From JAFDVL01 sp031398365 (GTDB lineage Bacteria; Acidobacteriota; Blastocatellia; RBC074), in NCBI GenBank assembly GCA_031398365.1, contig JANNND010000024.1, positions 1-24,247 on the forward strand: a stretch of 24,247 bases of DNA, read 5' to 3'. Shown piece by piece: positions 13,565-22,525 of the stretch. The notes under the pieces were generated by a model. That model saw only the letters and a program-made list of their open reading frames with translations, was not told where the DNA came from and made no database searches. Within the stretch, counting starts at the first letter, position 1, and each line of letters begins with the position of its first letter. A program made the position numbers and the translations under genes.

Positions 13565-16500
13565 TTACCGTCGCAGTAATTTGAACAGAAACTCGGCGGA
13601 AAGGCTGCCGTCAGGGTTCGCCACTTGCACTTTGACCATGCCTTGCGCATCCGGTTGGATCAAGCCCGGTTCTAAAAAAGCCACCAGTCGTGTGTCGGGT
13701 GTCACGCGGTCATTGCGCGTTGCTAGTCGTTGCCCGTTTACCAACACACTGGCATTAGGATCGAAGTACTCGCCCACGACGATCATTTGACGGCGCAGCG
13801 CTCCCAGTCCCTGCGTCGCGACTTTTGTAATGCGTGGCCCACCGGTGACGCGGACCGTAATTTTGCCTAAGTTGGAGACCAATGTGCCATCGGAGATGCG
13901 ATAGAAAAACGTATCTTCTCCCACGTAGCCGAGGGGGGGCGTGTAGGTGAAGGCCCCCGTCGTTGCATTGGTCAATCTCACCGTGCCGACCGTAGAGGCT
14001 TCGAGCCGGACAATCTCAAACCGTAGTTGATTGCCATCAGCATCGTTGCCCGGCAACTGTTTGCTGAGCGGGTGATTGCGCAGCGTTGTGTATTGTTGAC
14101 TGGCTGCGGCGGGCGCGGTATTCAGCAGCGTAAACGGCTGAAGGCTGTTGCCCGTTCCGTTGTTGGTCGTGACACTCAATACGCCCGTGACGGCTCCGGC
14201 GGGAACCGTTGCCACCAACTCGGTTTCGGACTTGACCACGAACTGCGCGGGGCGATTGCCAAAGCGAACCTCCTTGACGTTAGCGAAGCGCACGCCCAGC
14301 AACGTCACTTTATCGCCCACTTGCCCGGTAGTTGGCGCGAAACCAACAATGCACGCGGCTGGCTCGCCGATGTTGAGCGTGAATTCACGCACATCAAAAC
14401 AGCCTTCGTGGTCTATTGCGGCCACCTGGAATTTAAAGCTGCCGAATTGCACAGGTTGCCCTGTGAGGCGCCCGTTCGTGTCCAGGCTGAGTCCGGCAGG
14501 CAAACCGCCACCTGCCAACTCAAATTCGATAGCCTGGCCCCCGCTGGCCTTGAGCACTTGGTCATAGCTTTCATGCACTCTGGCCTCCGGCAACGACGGT
14601 GGCGTATTGAAAACGATGGTGCGGCAATCATCGTCGTCTTCTTCCAGAATGGCGCACGCACCGTGTTTATCCGCTAACGCTGTATTCACAGGTTCGTAGA
14701 GGTTGACAAAGAACTCATCCGTCGGCTTTCCACCCGGCGTCGCGCCGAGGACCATGACGGAGACGCGCTTCTCGGTTTCACCCGGTGCAAAGATCAGTGT
14801 CCCGGAGGTGGCCTGATAATTTTGCCCGGCATGCGCACTACCATCCGCCGTCGCAAAAACCATCGTCACCTGCTCGTTGCTTGGGGCTGAGAGTGTCACA
14901 ACAAATTCGACCGGTTTCCCCGCCGACTCGTTGCTGATGCGGCTGGTGTTGGTTCGTGCGGAAGGGGCAAAGCCCGGCGCCGTGCCCGTCGTCACGCCCG
15001 TGTCCGCGATGGTGGCTTCGGGCAGCACTCTCAGCGTATACGCTTTTGAGCCGCTGCATTGTGCCGCGTCTGATGCGGTGATGGTGAAGTTGAACGTGCC
15101 CGCATCTTGCGGGACACCGGTGAGCTGTCCGGCTTCGGACAACAGTATGCCTCTGGGCAAAGCGCCTGTCGTGACCTTGTATTTGTACGGTGCCGCGCCG
15201 CCTTGGGTTGTCAGAGTCTGCGCTTCATATTCCATAAAGACGGGCGCATCCGGCAAGGTCGCGGGGCCAAGCGTAAACGTGGCACAAGCGCCGCCAATCG
15301 CAAAGCCCGGCGAGACATTGAAGAACACATTGCCGACGGCTTCGACTCTGATGCGAGCCGTAGCCGTCGGCGCGACCGTCGGCAGCGTGATTTGTGCTTG
15401 TCCGTTGTTCGGGACGCTTTCGGCCAGCACTGTTGGGAAGGTCACGCCGCCATCGGTCGAAAGCGTGAGGCGCACGTTTGGCGCATTAATCGGCGCGGCG
15501 TTAGTGTTTGCCACATTCCACGTGATGGTTTGCGCGGAACCCGGTGCCAGTCGCACGTCGGCTGCCGGAGCGGTCACGACGAGTGGCCCTGCCTCACTGC
15601 GCACATTGATTTGCATCGCGCCGGAATTGACGCCGCCGCCATTCGCGCGATTGTCCCGCGCCGTTACGCGAAAGTTCATCGTGCGCGCCGTGGTCGGGTA
15701 GGATTCGCCGACCAGAAAGGTTGTTCCATTGGCCTGATACGTCAGCGGCAAATTGCCCGCCAGCACGTATTGCATTTGCGGAAAGGTGCGCGCCGGATTC
15801 GCGGTCGGCGCAAACGAACGAAACAGCGGGCGTGTTTGTCCGTCATCGGTGTTCGGCGGGCCAGGTGCGCCCAAATCCAATTGCTCCCACGAATAAGTGA
15901 CCGCATCGCCATCGGGGTCATTGCCAGTCGCGATCACTGTGAACGGCGTTTCTTTAGGGATCGTATAATTCGCCCCGGCGTTCACCGTCGGCGGATTGTT
16001 GCCCGTGTTCACGATATTGGCGCAAGTGTTATTTGTGATGTAGGCCGCCATGGCTTCCAGACTGCCGATGTGGAAAAACGGATCACTAGACTGTTGCAAA
16101 TTCTCCACACCGCACGACCCCACGTAACTCATAATGGTGGAGCCGCTCCCCGGCTCCCACGATGCCCGATCAGCGCGTGAGTTACAGCCGTCAGTCGTAC
16201 CGTTATAGGAATGCTCAGCATTGAATTGATGCCCGATTTCGTGCGCAAAGCCCGCGAGATTGATTGGCCCAGTAAGCTGACCGCCCATCAGTGAAAGCCC
16301 TTGCCCTTTGCGCGGAGCGTTACAAACGACGCCCAACCCTGCCAGCCCGGAAAATCCCTGGGTCGTACCGAACAAATGACCGATGTCGTAGTTTGCATTG
16401 CCGATGGCTTGATCCAGCGTTTGTTGCGTCTTTTCCAATTCCTCCCCGGAAGAGACATTGGCAAATGGATCCGTCGCCGCGTCGGTGTAGATGAGGCCCT

Positions 16501-17407
16501 GGTTGTTGATCACAACGAACCGGACGGCGACCTCTCTTTCAAAAATCGCGTTGATCTGATTCATCAGCGTAACAATGGCGGTCGCGGCTGTGTTCACGTT
16601 TCCTTGACCGTAGGCTTGCGTCCATTCGCCGGTCGTAGTGATGGCCGTACGATAAGTGCGAAGCTGCGCGCCCGCCGTCACTTCAGGCGTTGCCCCACCT
16701 GCGGATTCTGCCGCTGCCTGTTTTTTCAATGCAGTCGCGGTTTCGCGCACCCCACAGGACACGCGGCCTCTTTCCTGCTCAACGCTACTCGCGTCATAGG
16801 TGAGGTAGCGACTGGTGTTACCTGCGGTTTGTGGTTCGATAAAAAAGGCTTCGCTGCCGGACAGAATAATGCCGTGCAACCCTTGCGGCGACCAATCGAA
16901 ACGCGCGGTCATCGTCGGGTCATCCAGCCCCTGTCCCTGATACGTTTTGATCTGCGGCAACCGCGCCGCCAGATCGGGCGTCACGATGGTGGATTCCACG
17001 ACTTTGAAGCGCGCGAGCGTTCCATTCGGCAACGGCAGCGTCAATACAAGCGGTGATTGGCGGGCGCGCTCGGAAAACTCCTGTGGAGCATTGGACAGCA
17101 AGCGTTGCAGAGCTTCCTGATTTAATTCCATCAGGCGCTGGTGGGTTGGCTCCTGCGCTTGTTCCGGGGTGGCGACTGCCGTCGCTGAGGAAGGCGTTTC
17201 CAGCGGCTGCCACAACGAATCTTCCGTTGCCTGGGCCACACGAGATGCGGTGGCGCGCTGTGGGGCAGCGGCTTTGGGCGCGGGTGTCGCTGCCGGAACG
17301 TCGCGTTGCGCGTTCCCCGTCGTGAGCCATGGGGCATAGAGCGCCAACACGGGGAAGCCGGTGAGCAGGCCCAAACCAAGTAGTATTACGTTACGTCGTA
17401 GTTTCAT
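13565..17407 (-). CDS. secreted reprolysin-like zinc metallopeptidase with Ig, Calx-beta and IPT modules
   Basis: 1280 residues, with GGAGGA before the ATG. A signal or anchor helix (about 5-25) is followed by a pro-region (about 60-240). The catalytic domain (about 245-460) has the metzincin zinc site HEIGHQFNAEH (H389, E390, H393, H399) and a Met-turn STIMSYVG with M426, as in reprolysins (M12B). C-terminal modules, by pattern: PKD/cadherin-like (about 471-603), Ig-like (607-705), putative Ig (710-795), Calx-beta (about 815-925, ATADGSAHAGQNY), putative Ig (930-1013), IPT/TIG (1017-1095), cadherin-like (1097-1188) and a final IPT-like repeat. It cleaves proteins outside the cell, with the modules likely giving adhesion or surface display. 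The last residues (FKLLRR) show no sorting signal that I recognise. Confidence 0.93.
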   Translation of the reverse strand: MKLRRNVILLGLGLLTGFPVLALYAPWLTTGNAQRDVPAATPAPKAAAPQRATASRVAQATEDSLWQPLETPSSATAVATPEQAQEPTHQRLMELNQEALQRLLSNAPQEFSERARQSPLVLTLPLPNGTLARFKVVESTIVTPDLAARLPQIKTYQGQGLDDPTMTARFDWSPQGLHGIILSGSEAFFIEPQTAGNTSRYLTYDASSVEQERGRVSCGVRETATALKKQAAAESAGGATPEVTAGAQLRTYRTAITTTGEWTQAYGQGNVNTAATAIVTLMNQINAIFEREVAVRFVVINNQGLIYTDAATDPFANVSSGEELEKTQQTLDQAIGNANYDIGHLFGTTQGFSGLAGLGVVCNAPRKGQGLSLMGGQLTGPINLAGFAHEIGHQFNAEHSYNGTTDGCNSRADRASWEPGSGSTIMSYVGSCGVENLQQSSDPFFHIGSLEAMAAYITNNTCANIVNTGNNPPTVNAGANYTIPKETPFTVIATGNDPDGDAVTYSWEQLDLGAPGPPNTDDGQTRPLFRSFAPTANPARTFPQMQYVLAGNLPLTYQANGTTFLVGESYPTTARTMNFRVTARDNRANGGGVNSGAMQINVRSEAGPLVVTAPAADVRLAPGSAQTITWNVANTNAAPINAPNVRLTLSTDGGVTFPTVLAESVPNNGQAQITLPTVAPTATARIRVEAVGNVFFNVSPGFAIGGACATFTLGPATLPDAPVFMEYEAQTLTTQGGAAPYKYKVTTGALPRGILLSEAGQLTGVPQDAGTFNFTITASDAAQCSGSKAYTLRVLPEATIADTGVTTGTAPGFAPSARTNTSRISNESAGKPVEFVVTLSAPSNEQVTMVFATADGSAHAGQNYQATSGTLIFAPGETEKRVSVMVLGATPGGKPTDEFFVNLYEPVNTALADKHGACAILEEDDDDCRTIVFNTPPSLPEARVHESYDQVLKASGGQAIEFELAGGGLPAGLSLDTNGRLTGQPVQFGSFKFQVAAIDHEGCFDVREFTLNIGEPAACIVGFAPTTGQVGDKVTLLGVRFANVKEVRFGNRPAQFVVKSETELVATVPAGAVTGVLSVTTNNGTGNSLQPFTLLNTAPAAASQQYTTLRNHPLSKQLPGNDADGNQLRFEIVRLEASTVGTVRLTNATTGAFTYTPPLGYVGEDTFFYRISDGTLVSNLGKITVRVTGGPRITKVATQGLGALRRQMIVVGEYFDPNASVLVNGQRLATRNDRVTPDTRLVAFLEPGLIQPDAQGMVKVQVANPDGSLSAEFLFKLLRR

Positions 17408-17472
17408 GACACATCCTCCAATAGGTCATAGTGAACAGGCGCTTGAGCCTGCCGAAGGTGATTGATATTGAA

Positions 17473-17548
17473 TTTTTTTGCGACTCACCAGGGCATGTGC
17501 CATTCGGTAAAAAAAGTGTTCACGCCGCCGAAAAAAAAGTGAAAAAAA
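17473..17548 (+). promoter_or_regulatory. run of A/T tracts, probably curved DNA upstream of the ECF/kinase promoter
   Basis: T7 at 17473-17479, A7 at 17509-17515, A8 at 17531-17538 and A7 at 17542-17548. The last three are centred about 22.5 and 10.5 bases apart, close to whole helical turns, so they should bend the DNA the same way. They lie just upstream of a possible -35 box at 17563 and could act as an UP element or a site for nucleoid proteins. Confidence 0.5.
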
Positions 17549-17562
17549 TTGTGCGGTGGCTT

Positions 17563-17591
17563 TTGGCTGAGTTTGTACGGCTGTGCTACAT
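17563..17591 (+). promoter_or_regulatory. possible sigma-70 promoter for the ECF sigma/kinase pair
   Basis: TTGGCT (17563-17568, 4 of 6) and CTACAT (17586-17591, 4 of 6) are 17 bases apart, with A tracts just upstream. Transcription would begin near 17598, which favours the ATG at 17630 over the one at 17597 as the sigma factor start. Confidence 0.35.
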
Positions 17592-17629
17592 TACCGATGC
17601 AGCACCCAAAACAAACATTCACACAGTTT

Positions 17630-18196
17630 ATGGAATCGCCCCTTCCTTCCAACATCACGCAATTGCTCGTTGCCTGGAATCAGGGCAATCAGGATGCTCT
17701 GACACATCTCATCCCCCTCGTACACCGGGAGCTGCATCGGCTGGCGCATCACTATTTGGCGGGCGAACGACAAGGGCATCTGTTGCAAACGACGGCGCTG
17801 GTGAATGAAGCGTATCTGCGCTTGATTGACACGCAAAAAGTCGAGTGGCAAAACCGCGCACATTTCTTTGGCATCTCGGCGCACCTGATGCGGCAAATCC
17901 TGGTGCAATTCGCGCGCGACCAACAGCGGGCGAAACGTGGCGGCAAAGAGATTCATGTTTCGCTCTCCGCCGTCGCCCAAATCAGCGCCGAGCGTAGTCC
18001 TGATCTGGTCGCGTTGGATGATGCGCTGGTGCGGCTGGAACAACTGGACGCGCGGCAATCCCGCATTGTCGAGTTGCGTTTCTTTGGCGGCTTGAGTTTG
18101 GAAGAAGCGGCAGAAGTTCTGAAAGTTTCTGTCAGCACCGTCCGGCGCGATTGGCGCGTCGCGCAAATCTGGTTACATCAACAATTGACCGCATGA
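17630..18196 (+). CDS. ECF-type sigma factor (ECF/Sig-70_X6-like group)
   Basis: 188 residues from the ATG at 17630, which gives the short N-terminus usual for this group; an upstream ATG at 17597 is an alternative and neither has a ribosome site. Region 2 (about 10-100) has ITQLLVAWNQGNQDALTHL, LQTTALVNEAYLRL and NRAHFFGISAHLMRQILVQFARDQQRAKRGG, a pattern typical of the TIGR02999-type ECF group. Region 4 (about 135-185) has ARQSRIVELRFFGGLSLEEAAEVLKVSVSTVRRDW. Such factors are common in Acidobacteriota and Planctomycetes and are often next to Ser/Thr kinases. Its stop overlaps the kinase start (ATGA, 18193-18196), so the two are made together, and the kinase is the obvious candidate to control it. 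Confidence 0.93.
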   Translation: MESPLPSNITQLLVAWNQGNQDALTHLIPLVHRELHRLAHHYLAGERQGHLLQTTALVNEAYLRLIDTQKVEWQNRAHFFGISAHLMRQILVQFARDQQRAKRGGKEIHVSLSAVAQISAERSPDLVALDDALVRLEQLDARQSRIVELRFFGGLSLEEAAEVLKVSVSTVRRDWRVAQIWLHQQLTA

Positions 18197-21100
18197 CACC
18201 TGAACGTTATCAGCGCATTTGCCAGCTCTTTGATGAAGCGTTGGAATTAGCTCCCGAACAGCGCGCGACGTTTCTTGACGAAGCCTGCGGCGCAGACGTT
18301 GCGTTGCGCGCCGAAGTCGAAAAGTTTCTCGCTGGAATGTCACCCGCCGAAGATTATCTGGCCCGCCCGGCGATGGATGTGGCCGCCGAATTGCTGGCGC
18401 ACAAGCAACAAAATCCTTCCGCGCTCGGTCAACAAATCAGTCACTATCAGGTTCTTTCCTTACTTGGTGCGGGCGGTATGGGCCAGGTCTATCTGGCACG
18501 CGACACGCGGCTGGGGCGACAGGTTGCACTCAAACTTTTGCCCCCGCAATTCACCCCGGAAGTCGAGCGCGTGCAGCGGTTCCTGCGTGAGGCACAGGCG
18601 GCCTCAGCACTCAATCATCCGAACATTTTGACCATTTATGATGTTGGGCAGGCGCAAGACCTGTACTACATAGCGACGGAGTACGTCGAAGGGATGACCT
18701 TGCGCCAACGATTGTTGCAGGACAAATTAACGCTCCATGAAACACTGGACATTGCTAGGCAAATCGCCCGCGCTCTGGAAAGCGCCCATCGTGCGGGCAT
18801 TGTGCATCGGGACATTAAGCCCGAAAACATTATGATCCGCGCGGATGGCCTGGTGAAGGTGCTGGATTTTGGACTGGCAAAACTTACCGAAACGCGGAGT
18901 GCAGAACGCGGAACGCGGAAGCAGGAAGACGAAACACCGTTGCCGGATGCGTCTGACATTCATCGTTCGTTGTTCCGCGAGCAGCCTTCTACAATGTCTG
19001 GCACGGTGATGGGCACACCTCGCTACATGTCGCCGGAACAGGCGCGTGGGCTGAAGTTGGACGCCCGCACAGACATTTTCAGTCTGGGCGTCGTGTTTTA
19101 TGAAATGGTGACTGGGGAACCAGCTTTTGCGGGCCCCTCCACTGCCGAAGTCTTTGTCGCACTCCTGGAAAAGGAACCACCACCGCTGCGGCAATTCATT
19201 CCTGAAGTGCCCGATAGCTTGCAAGTCATCATCAACCAGATGCTCGCTAAAGAGCGCGATCAGCGCTACTCAAGTATGCGCGACTTCCTGGACGCTCTGG
19301 CCCAATTGGACGTGTCAACGGCGAGCGGGAGCAAAGAGCGGATGGCGCTGCCGTCCACGGTCACACGCGGCAACGAATCTTCCAGCCAACAACAAATTGA
19401 CCCCGCATCAGTGTCCCAAACTGTGCTCAACAGCAGGTTGTCCGTTTGGCGAGGCCAACGGTTGAAATGGCTAGTGATTATGTTGGTGAGCGTGGTTGGC
19501 TTTGCGGGTTATCGTTGGCTGACGGCGCGTCCAACACCGATGAAACAGTCTTTCGCTGAAGCCAGATTCATGCCGCTGATCGGCGAACCAGGGAGAAAAA
19601 ACCTTGCTGCCATCTCTCCTGATGACAGCCGCGTGGCCTTTGCCTGGGACGGCGGCGCAGGCGCAGAGGTCAGCCCCACGGATATTTACGTTAAGGTGAT
19701 TGGCACGGATGGTCCGCCATTGCGACTGACGACCGCGCCGGAAAATGACACCAATCCCTTTTGGACGCCGGATGGCAAATACGTGACCTTCGTGCGTGAA
19801 CTGCCCAATGGAAAAGGTGATGTGCTGCGCGTGCCAGCCAGTGGCGGGCCGGAACAAAAACTGGCCGAGACCTATTCCTGGGCAGCGTGGTCGCCGGATG
19901 GAAAAACGTTGGCGATAAGGGACATCGTGGGGGAGCGAGACAAGAAGAGCCTCTTTCTCTTTCGCCTGGAAACGGGCACGCGCAACCGACTGACCACCCC
20001 GGAACCAAACGCGTCAGACTCTATCCCACGCTTTTCACCGGATGGAAAGTGGGTGGCCTTCACTCGCCAGTTAGACGGAAATGTAGGCGATATTTTTGTC
20101 GTCCCAGTCAGCGGCGGTACACCTCGGCAATTGACGTTTGAGCAATTCCACATCTTTGGCCGCCTGGCCTGGACCAGTGACAGCCGCGAAATCGTTTTTA
20201 GCGCCGTGCGTCGTGAGATGCGCGGACTCTGGCGTGTTCCGGCGCAAGGCGGCACGCTAACTCGTGTCACAGTCAACGCAAGAAATCCGATTAACCCGGA
20301 TGTCGCGCGGCAAGGAGACAAACTGGTTTTTACGGATTTTGCGAATGATTCAAATCTGTGGTTGTACCAGGGCGCAGGTTTTGCGGGGCGGGAATCACCG
20401 GGCAAGTTCGGTGCCCCCGTGAAATTACCTACGTCTTCGCTTTACGAAGACCAAAGCCCGGTGTTTTCTCCTGACGGGCAAACGATTGTCTTTGTCTCGG
20501 AGCGCAGCGGTGTAATGGAACTCTGGACGTGCGATGCCGAGGGAAAACCCCCTGCGCGTCAGTTGACACGCGCCGGCGATGCGGGTTCGCCACGCTGGTC
20601 TTACGACGGCAAATGGCTCGCCGTTGATTCGTCTGCCGATGGGGATCTCAATATTTATGTGATGAGCGCGGCGGGCGACAGCCCCTGGCGCAGACTGACC
20701 TTTGAGAAGTCGTCGGAAAGCCAGCCCGCCTGGTCGCGTGACGGGCAATGGATCTATTTCAGATCAAATCGCGCTGGCAGTAGTCAGATTTATAAAATGC
20801 CCGCCACCGGTGGTGAGATCCGGCAAATCACTTTCAACGGCGGCTACGAAGGCTACGAGTCGCCAGATGGGAAGCTGTTCTATTATTCAAAAGGGCGTGG
20901 TGTTAACGGGATCTATTTAGTTCCCGTTAACGGCGGAGAAGAAAAGCTGGTGCCCGAACTCAAGGATGCGGGATACTGGCGTTCGTGGATGATGGTCAAT
21001 GAAGGCATTTGCTTCACCGCCAAAAAGAGCGAATCCGAATGGGCGATTCGCCTTTTCAGTTTTGCCACGCGTCGCATTACGCCCCTGGTCACGCTTTCGC

Positions 21101-21216
21101 AGGCGCCACTCTGGTATATGCCGGGGCTGGCCATGTCGTCAGATGGCCGCCGTCTGCTCTTCGCACAATTGGAACACCCCTACGATGAAATCATGCTGAT
21201 GGAAAATTTCCATTGA
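18193..21216 (+). CDS. transmembrane Ser/Thr protein kinase with extracytoplasmic TolB-like beta-propeller
   Basis: 1007 residues from the ATG overlapping the sigma factor stop. A helical N-terminal segment (1-75, MTPERYQRICQLFDEAL) precedes the kinase domain (about 85-370): glycine loop LGAGGMGQVY (91-100), K114, catalytic HRDIKPEN (205-212), DFG (225-227) and the P+1/APE-like segment GTPRYMSPEQARG (274-286). All key residues are present, so it should be active. One membrane helix lies at about 424-441. The rest (about 455-1007) is made of repeated WSPDGK-like strands, as in TolB/WD40-like propellers, and should lie in the periplasm as the sensor. The activation loop carries a 7-base DNA repeat. 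The likely target is the co-translated ECF sigma factor, by analogy with kinase-controlled ECF factors. Confidence 0.94.
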   Translation: MTPERYQRICQLFDEALELAPEQRATFLDEACGADVALRAEVEKFLAGMSPAEDYLARPAMDVAAELLAHKQQNPSALGQQISHYQVLSLLGAGGMGQVYLARDTRLGRQVALKLLPPQFTPEVERVQRFLREAQAASALNHPNILTIYDVGQAQDLYYIATEYVEGMTLRQRLLQDKLTLHETLDIARQIARALESAHRAGIVHRDIKPENIMIRADGLVKVLDFGLAKLTETRSAERGTRKQEDETPLPDASDIHRSLFREQPSTMSGTVMGTPRYMSPEQARGLKLDARTDIFSLGVVFYEMVTGEPAFAGPSTAEVFVALLEKEPPPLRQFIPEVPDSLQVIINQMLAKERDQRYSSMRDFLDALAQLDVSTASGSKERMALPSTVTRGNESSSQQQIDPASVSQTVLNSRLSVWRGQRLKWLVIMLVSVVGFAGYRWLTARPTPMKQSFAEARFMPLIGEPGRKNLAAISPDDSRVAFAWDGGAGAEVSPTDIYVKVIGTDGPPLRLTTAPENDTNPFWTPDGKYVTFVRELPNGKGDVLRVPASGGPEQKLAETYSWAAWSPDGKTLAIRDIVGERDKKSLFLFRLETGTRNRLTTPEPNASDSIPRFSPDGKWVAFTRQLDGNVGDIFVVPVSGGTPRQLTFEQFHIFGRLAWTSDSREIVFSAVRREMRGLWRVPAQGGTLTRVTVNARNPINPDVARQGDKLVFTDFANDSNLWLYQGAGFAGRESPGKFGAPVKLPTSSLYEDQSPVFSPDGQTIVFVSERSGVMELWTCDAEGKPPARQLTRAGDAGSPRWSYDGKWLAVDSSADGDLNIYVMSAAGDSPWRRLTFEKSSESQPAWSRDGQWIYFRSNRAGSSQIYKMPATGGEIRQITFNGGYEGYESPDGKLFYYSKGRGVNGIYLVPVNGGEEKLVPELKDAGYWRSWMMVNEGICFTAKKSESEWAIRLFSFATRRITPLVTLSQAPLWYMPGLAMSSDGRRLLFAQLEHPYDEIMLMENFH
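18891..18925 (+). repeat. heptanucleotide repeat inside the kinase activation loop
   Basis: Successive 7-base units read AACGCGG, AGTGCAG, AACGCGG, AACGCGG, AAGCAGG from 18891. They encode the charged stretch ETRSAERGTRKQED between DFG and the GTPRYMSPE motif. Because 7 is not a multiple of 3, gain or loss of one unit would shift the frame. Confidence 0.75.
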
Positions 21217-21476
21217 AGACCACCTCCAACGAATGATGAATCTGCAATCATCCTGCCCTCTTCCTGCGCGTGACTTTTCCGGGTCCGACATCTGACTCGC
21301 ATCTTCGGCGGAATCCTGCACCTCAATAGGCCAAGCCTCATCTTCTCGCACTGTAATAAAAACTCCATCCAGGGGAATTTTCTGCGTTTCCTAAAAGATT
21401 AAGTAACCGACAGCAAATCGAATTGCATTGACGATGGTGACTATGTCGGCGTGAATTTCTGTCGTGAGGTAACACA
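21217..21476. other. intergenic gap without recognised features
   Basis: 260 bases between the kinase and the VOC gene. I see no convincing terminator, promoter pair or ORF. A 5-bp stem (GATGA and TCATC near 21233-21252) lacks a T tract, and a TTGACG near 21428 has only a poor -10 downstream. Confidence 0.4.
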
Positions 21477-22523
21477 ATGAATCAATCCAAGTGGAGACCC
21501 ATACGAATCACCCTGATTGTACGCTGCGCACTTTGCCTAGCACTCCTGTGGCAGTTCTTCGCCGTTACTCAGGCCCAAGTCATTGCCTTAGAAGCGCCGG
21601 GTTTCACCGTATCGGACGCAGATCGTTCCATTGAATTCTTTCAGCAAGCGCTGTCGTTCGAGAAAGTCTCCGACATTGAAGTCACGGGCACTGAGTACGA
21701 ACATTTGCAGGGAATATTTGGGCTGCGCATGCGGATTGTACGAATGCGGTTGGGTAGTGAGTTTATTGAACTGACCGAGTATTTGACACCAAAGGGCAAG
21801 CTGATTCCGGTGGACGCACGGAGCAATGATCGGTCGTTTCAACACATCGCCATCATCGTCAGCGATATGGACAAGGCGTACCAATGGCTGCGTAAAAACA
21901 AAGTCACGCACGCTTCGACCGGGCCGCAACGCTTGCCGGATTGGAACAAAAACGCAGGCGACATCCAGGCATTTTACTTCAAAGACCCCGATGGACACGC
22001 GCTGGAAATCCTGCGATTTCCGGCGGACAAGGGAAATCCGAAGTGGCACAAACTTGCCGCTGCGAATCCGAACAGACTGTTCCTGGGAATAGATCACACG
22101 GCGATTGTGGTGGGCGACACGGACGCGAGTTTGAAGTTTTATCGTGACGTGTTGGGGATGAAGGTTGCAGGCGAAAGCGAAAACTACGGCATCGAACAGG
22201 AGCGGTTGAATAACGTGTTTGGCGCACGGTTGCGCATTACGGGCTTGCGTGCTGAGAGCGGGCCAGGCCTTGAGTTTCTGGAATACTTCGCGCCACGGGA
22301 TGGTCGCGCAACGCCTGTGGATATTAAGTCAAACGACCTGCTGCATTGGCAAACAAAGCTGGTGACGCGAGGGGCGATGATGGTTGAACGTAGCCTATTG
22401 GCAAACAAATATGCGCTCGTTTCCTCCGGCGTGATTGCGCTCCCCGTGGGCGAGACGAGTTTTACCAAAAGCTTTTTAGTGCGTGATCCCGATGGACACG
22501 CGATGCAATTGATTGAGAGGTGA
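21477..22523 (+). CDS. secreted protein with two VOC (glyoxalase-like) domains
   Basis: 348 residues with GTGAGG before the ATG. A basic start and a helix (about 11-30) ending TQAQ look like a signal peptide, so the protein is probably periplasmic, which is uncommon for VOC enzymes. Each domain has two beta-alpha-beta3 modules: domain 1 at about 36-182 and domain 2 at about 203-347. Ligand candidates in domain 1 are E98, H123 and E177, with no His at the expected first position. In domain 2 they are H207 and E266, and Q344 replaces the last Glu. The repeated DPDGHA near the end of both domains is typical. The family includes dioxygenases, glyoxalases and binding proteins; the incomplete sites suggest a binding role or an atypical metal site. 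The stop is two bases before the next ATG. Confidence 0.85.
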   Translation: MNQSKWRPIRITLIVRCALCLALLWQFFAVTQAQVIALEAPGFTVSDADRSIEFFQQALSFEKVSDIEVTGTEYEHLQGIFGLRMRIVRMRLGSEFIELTEYLTPKGKLIPVDARSNDRSFQHIAIIVSDMDKAYQWLRKNKVTHASTGPQRLPDWNKNAGDIQAFYFKDPDGHALEILRFPADKGNPKWHKLAAANPNRLFLGIDHTAIVVGDTDASLKFYRDVLGMKVAGESENYGIEQERLNNVFGARLRITGLRAESGPGLEFLEYFAPRDGRATPVDIKSNDLLHWQTKLVTRGAMMVERSLLANKYALVSSGVIALPVGETSFTKSFLVRDPDGHAMQLIER

Positions 22524-22525
22524 AT

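Noticed and set aside
14027..14677. 216-residue + strand open frame within the metzincin gene
   Set aside because: Same reason: opposite-strand shadow of the Ig/Calx-beta modules, no recognisable motif.
15107..16180. 357-residue open frame on the + strand inside the metzincin gene
   Set aside because: It is antisense to a well supported coding region, is rich in Arg/His/Cys as typical shadow frames are, and shows no domain.
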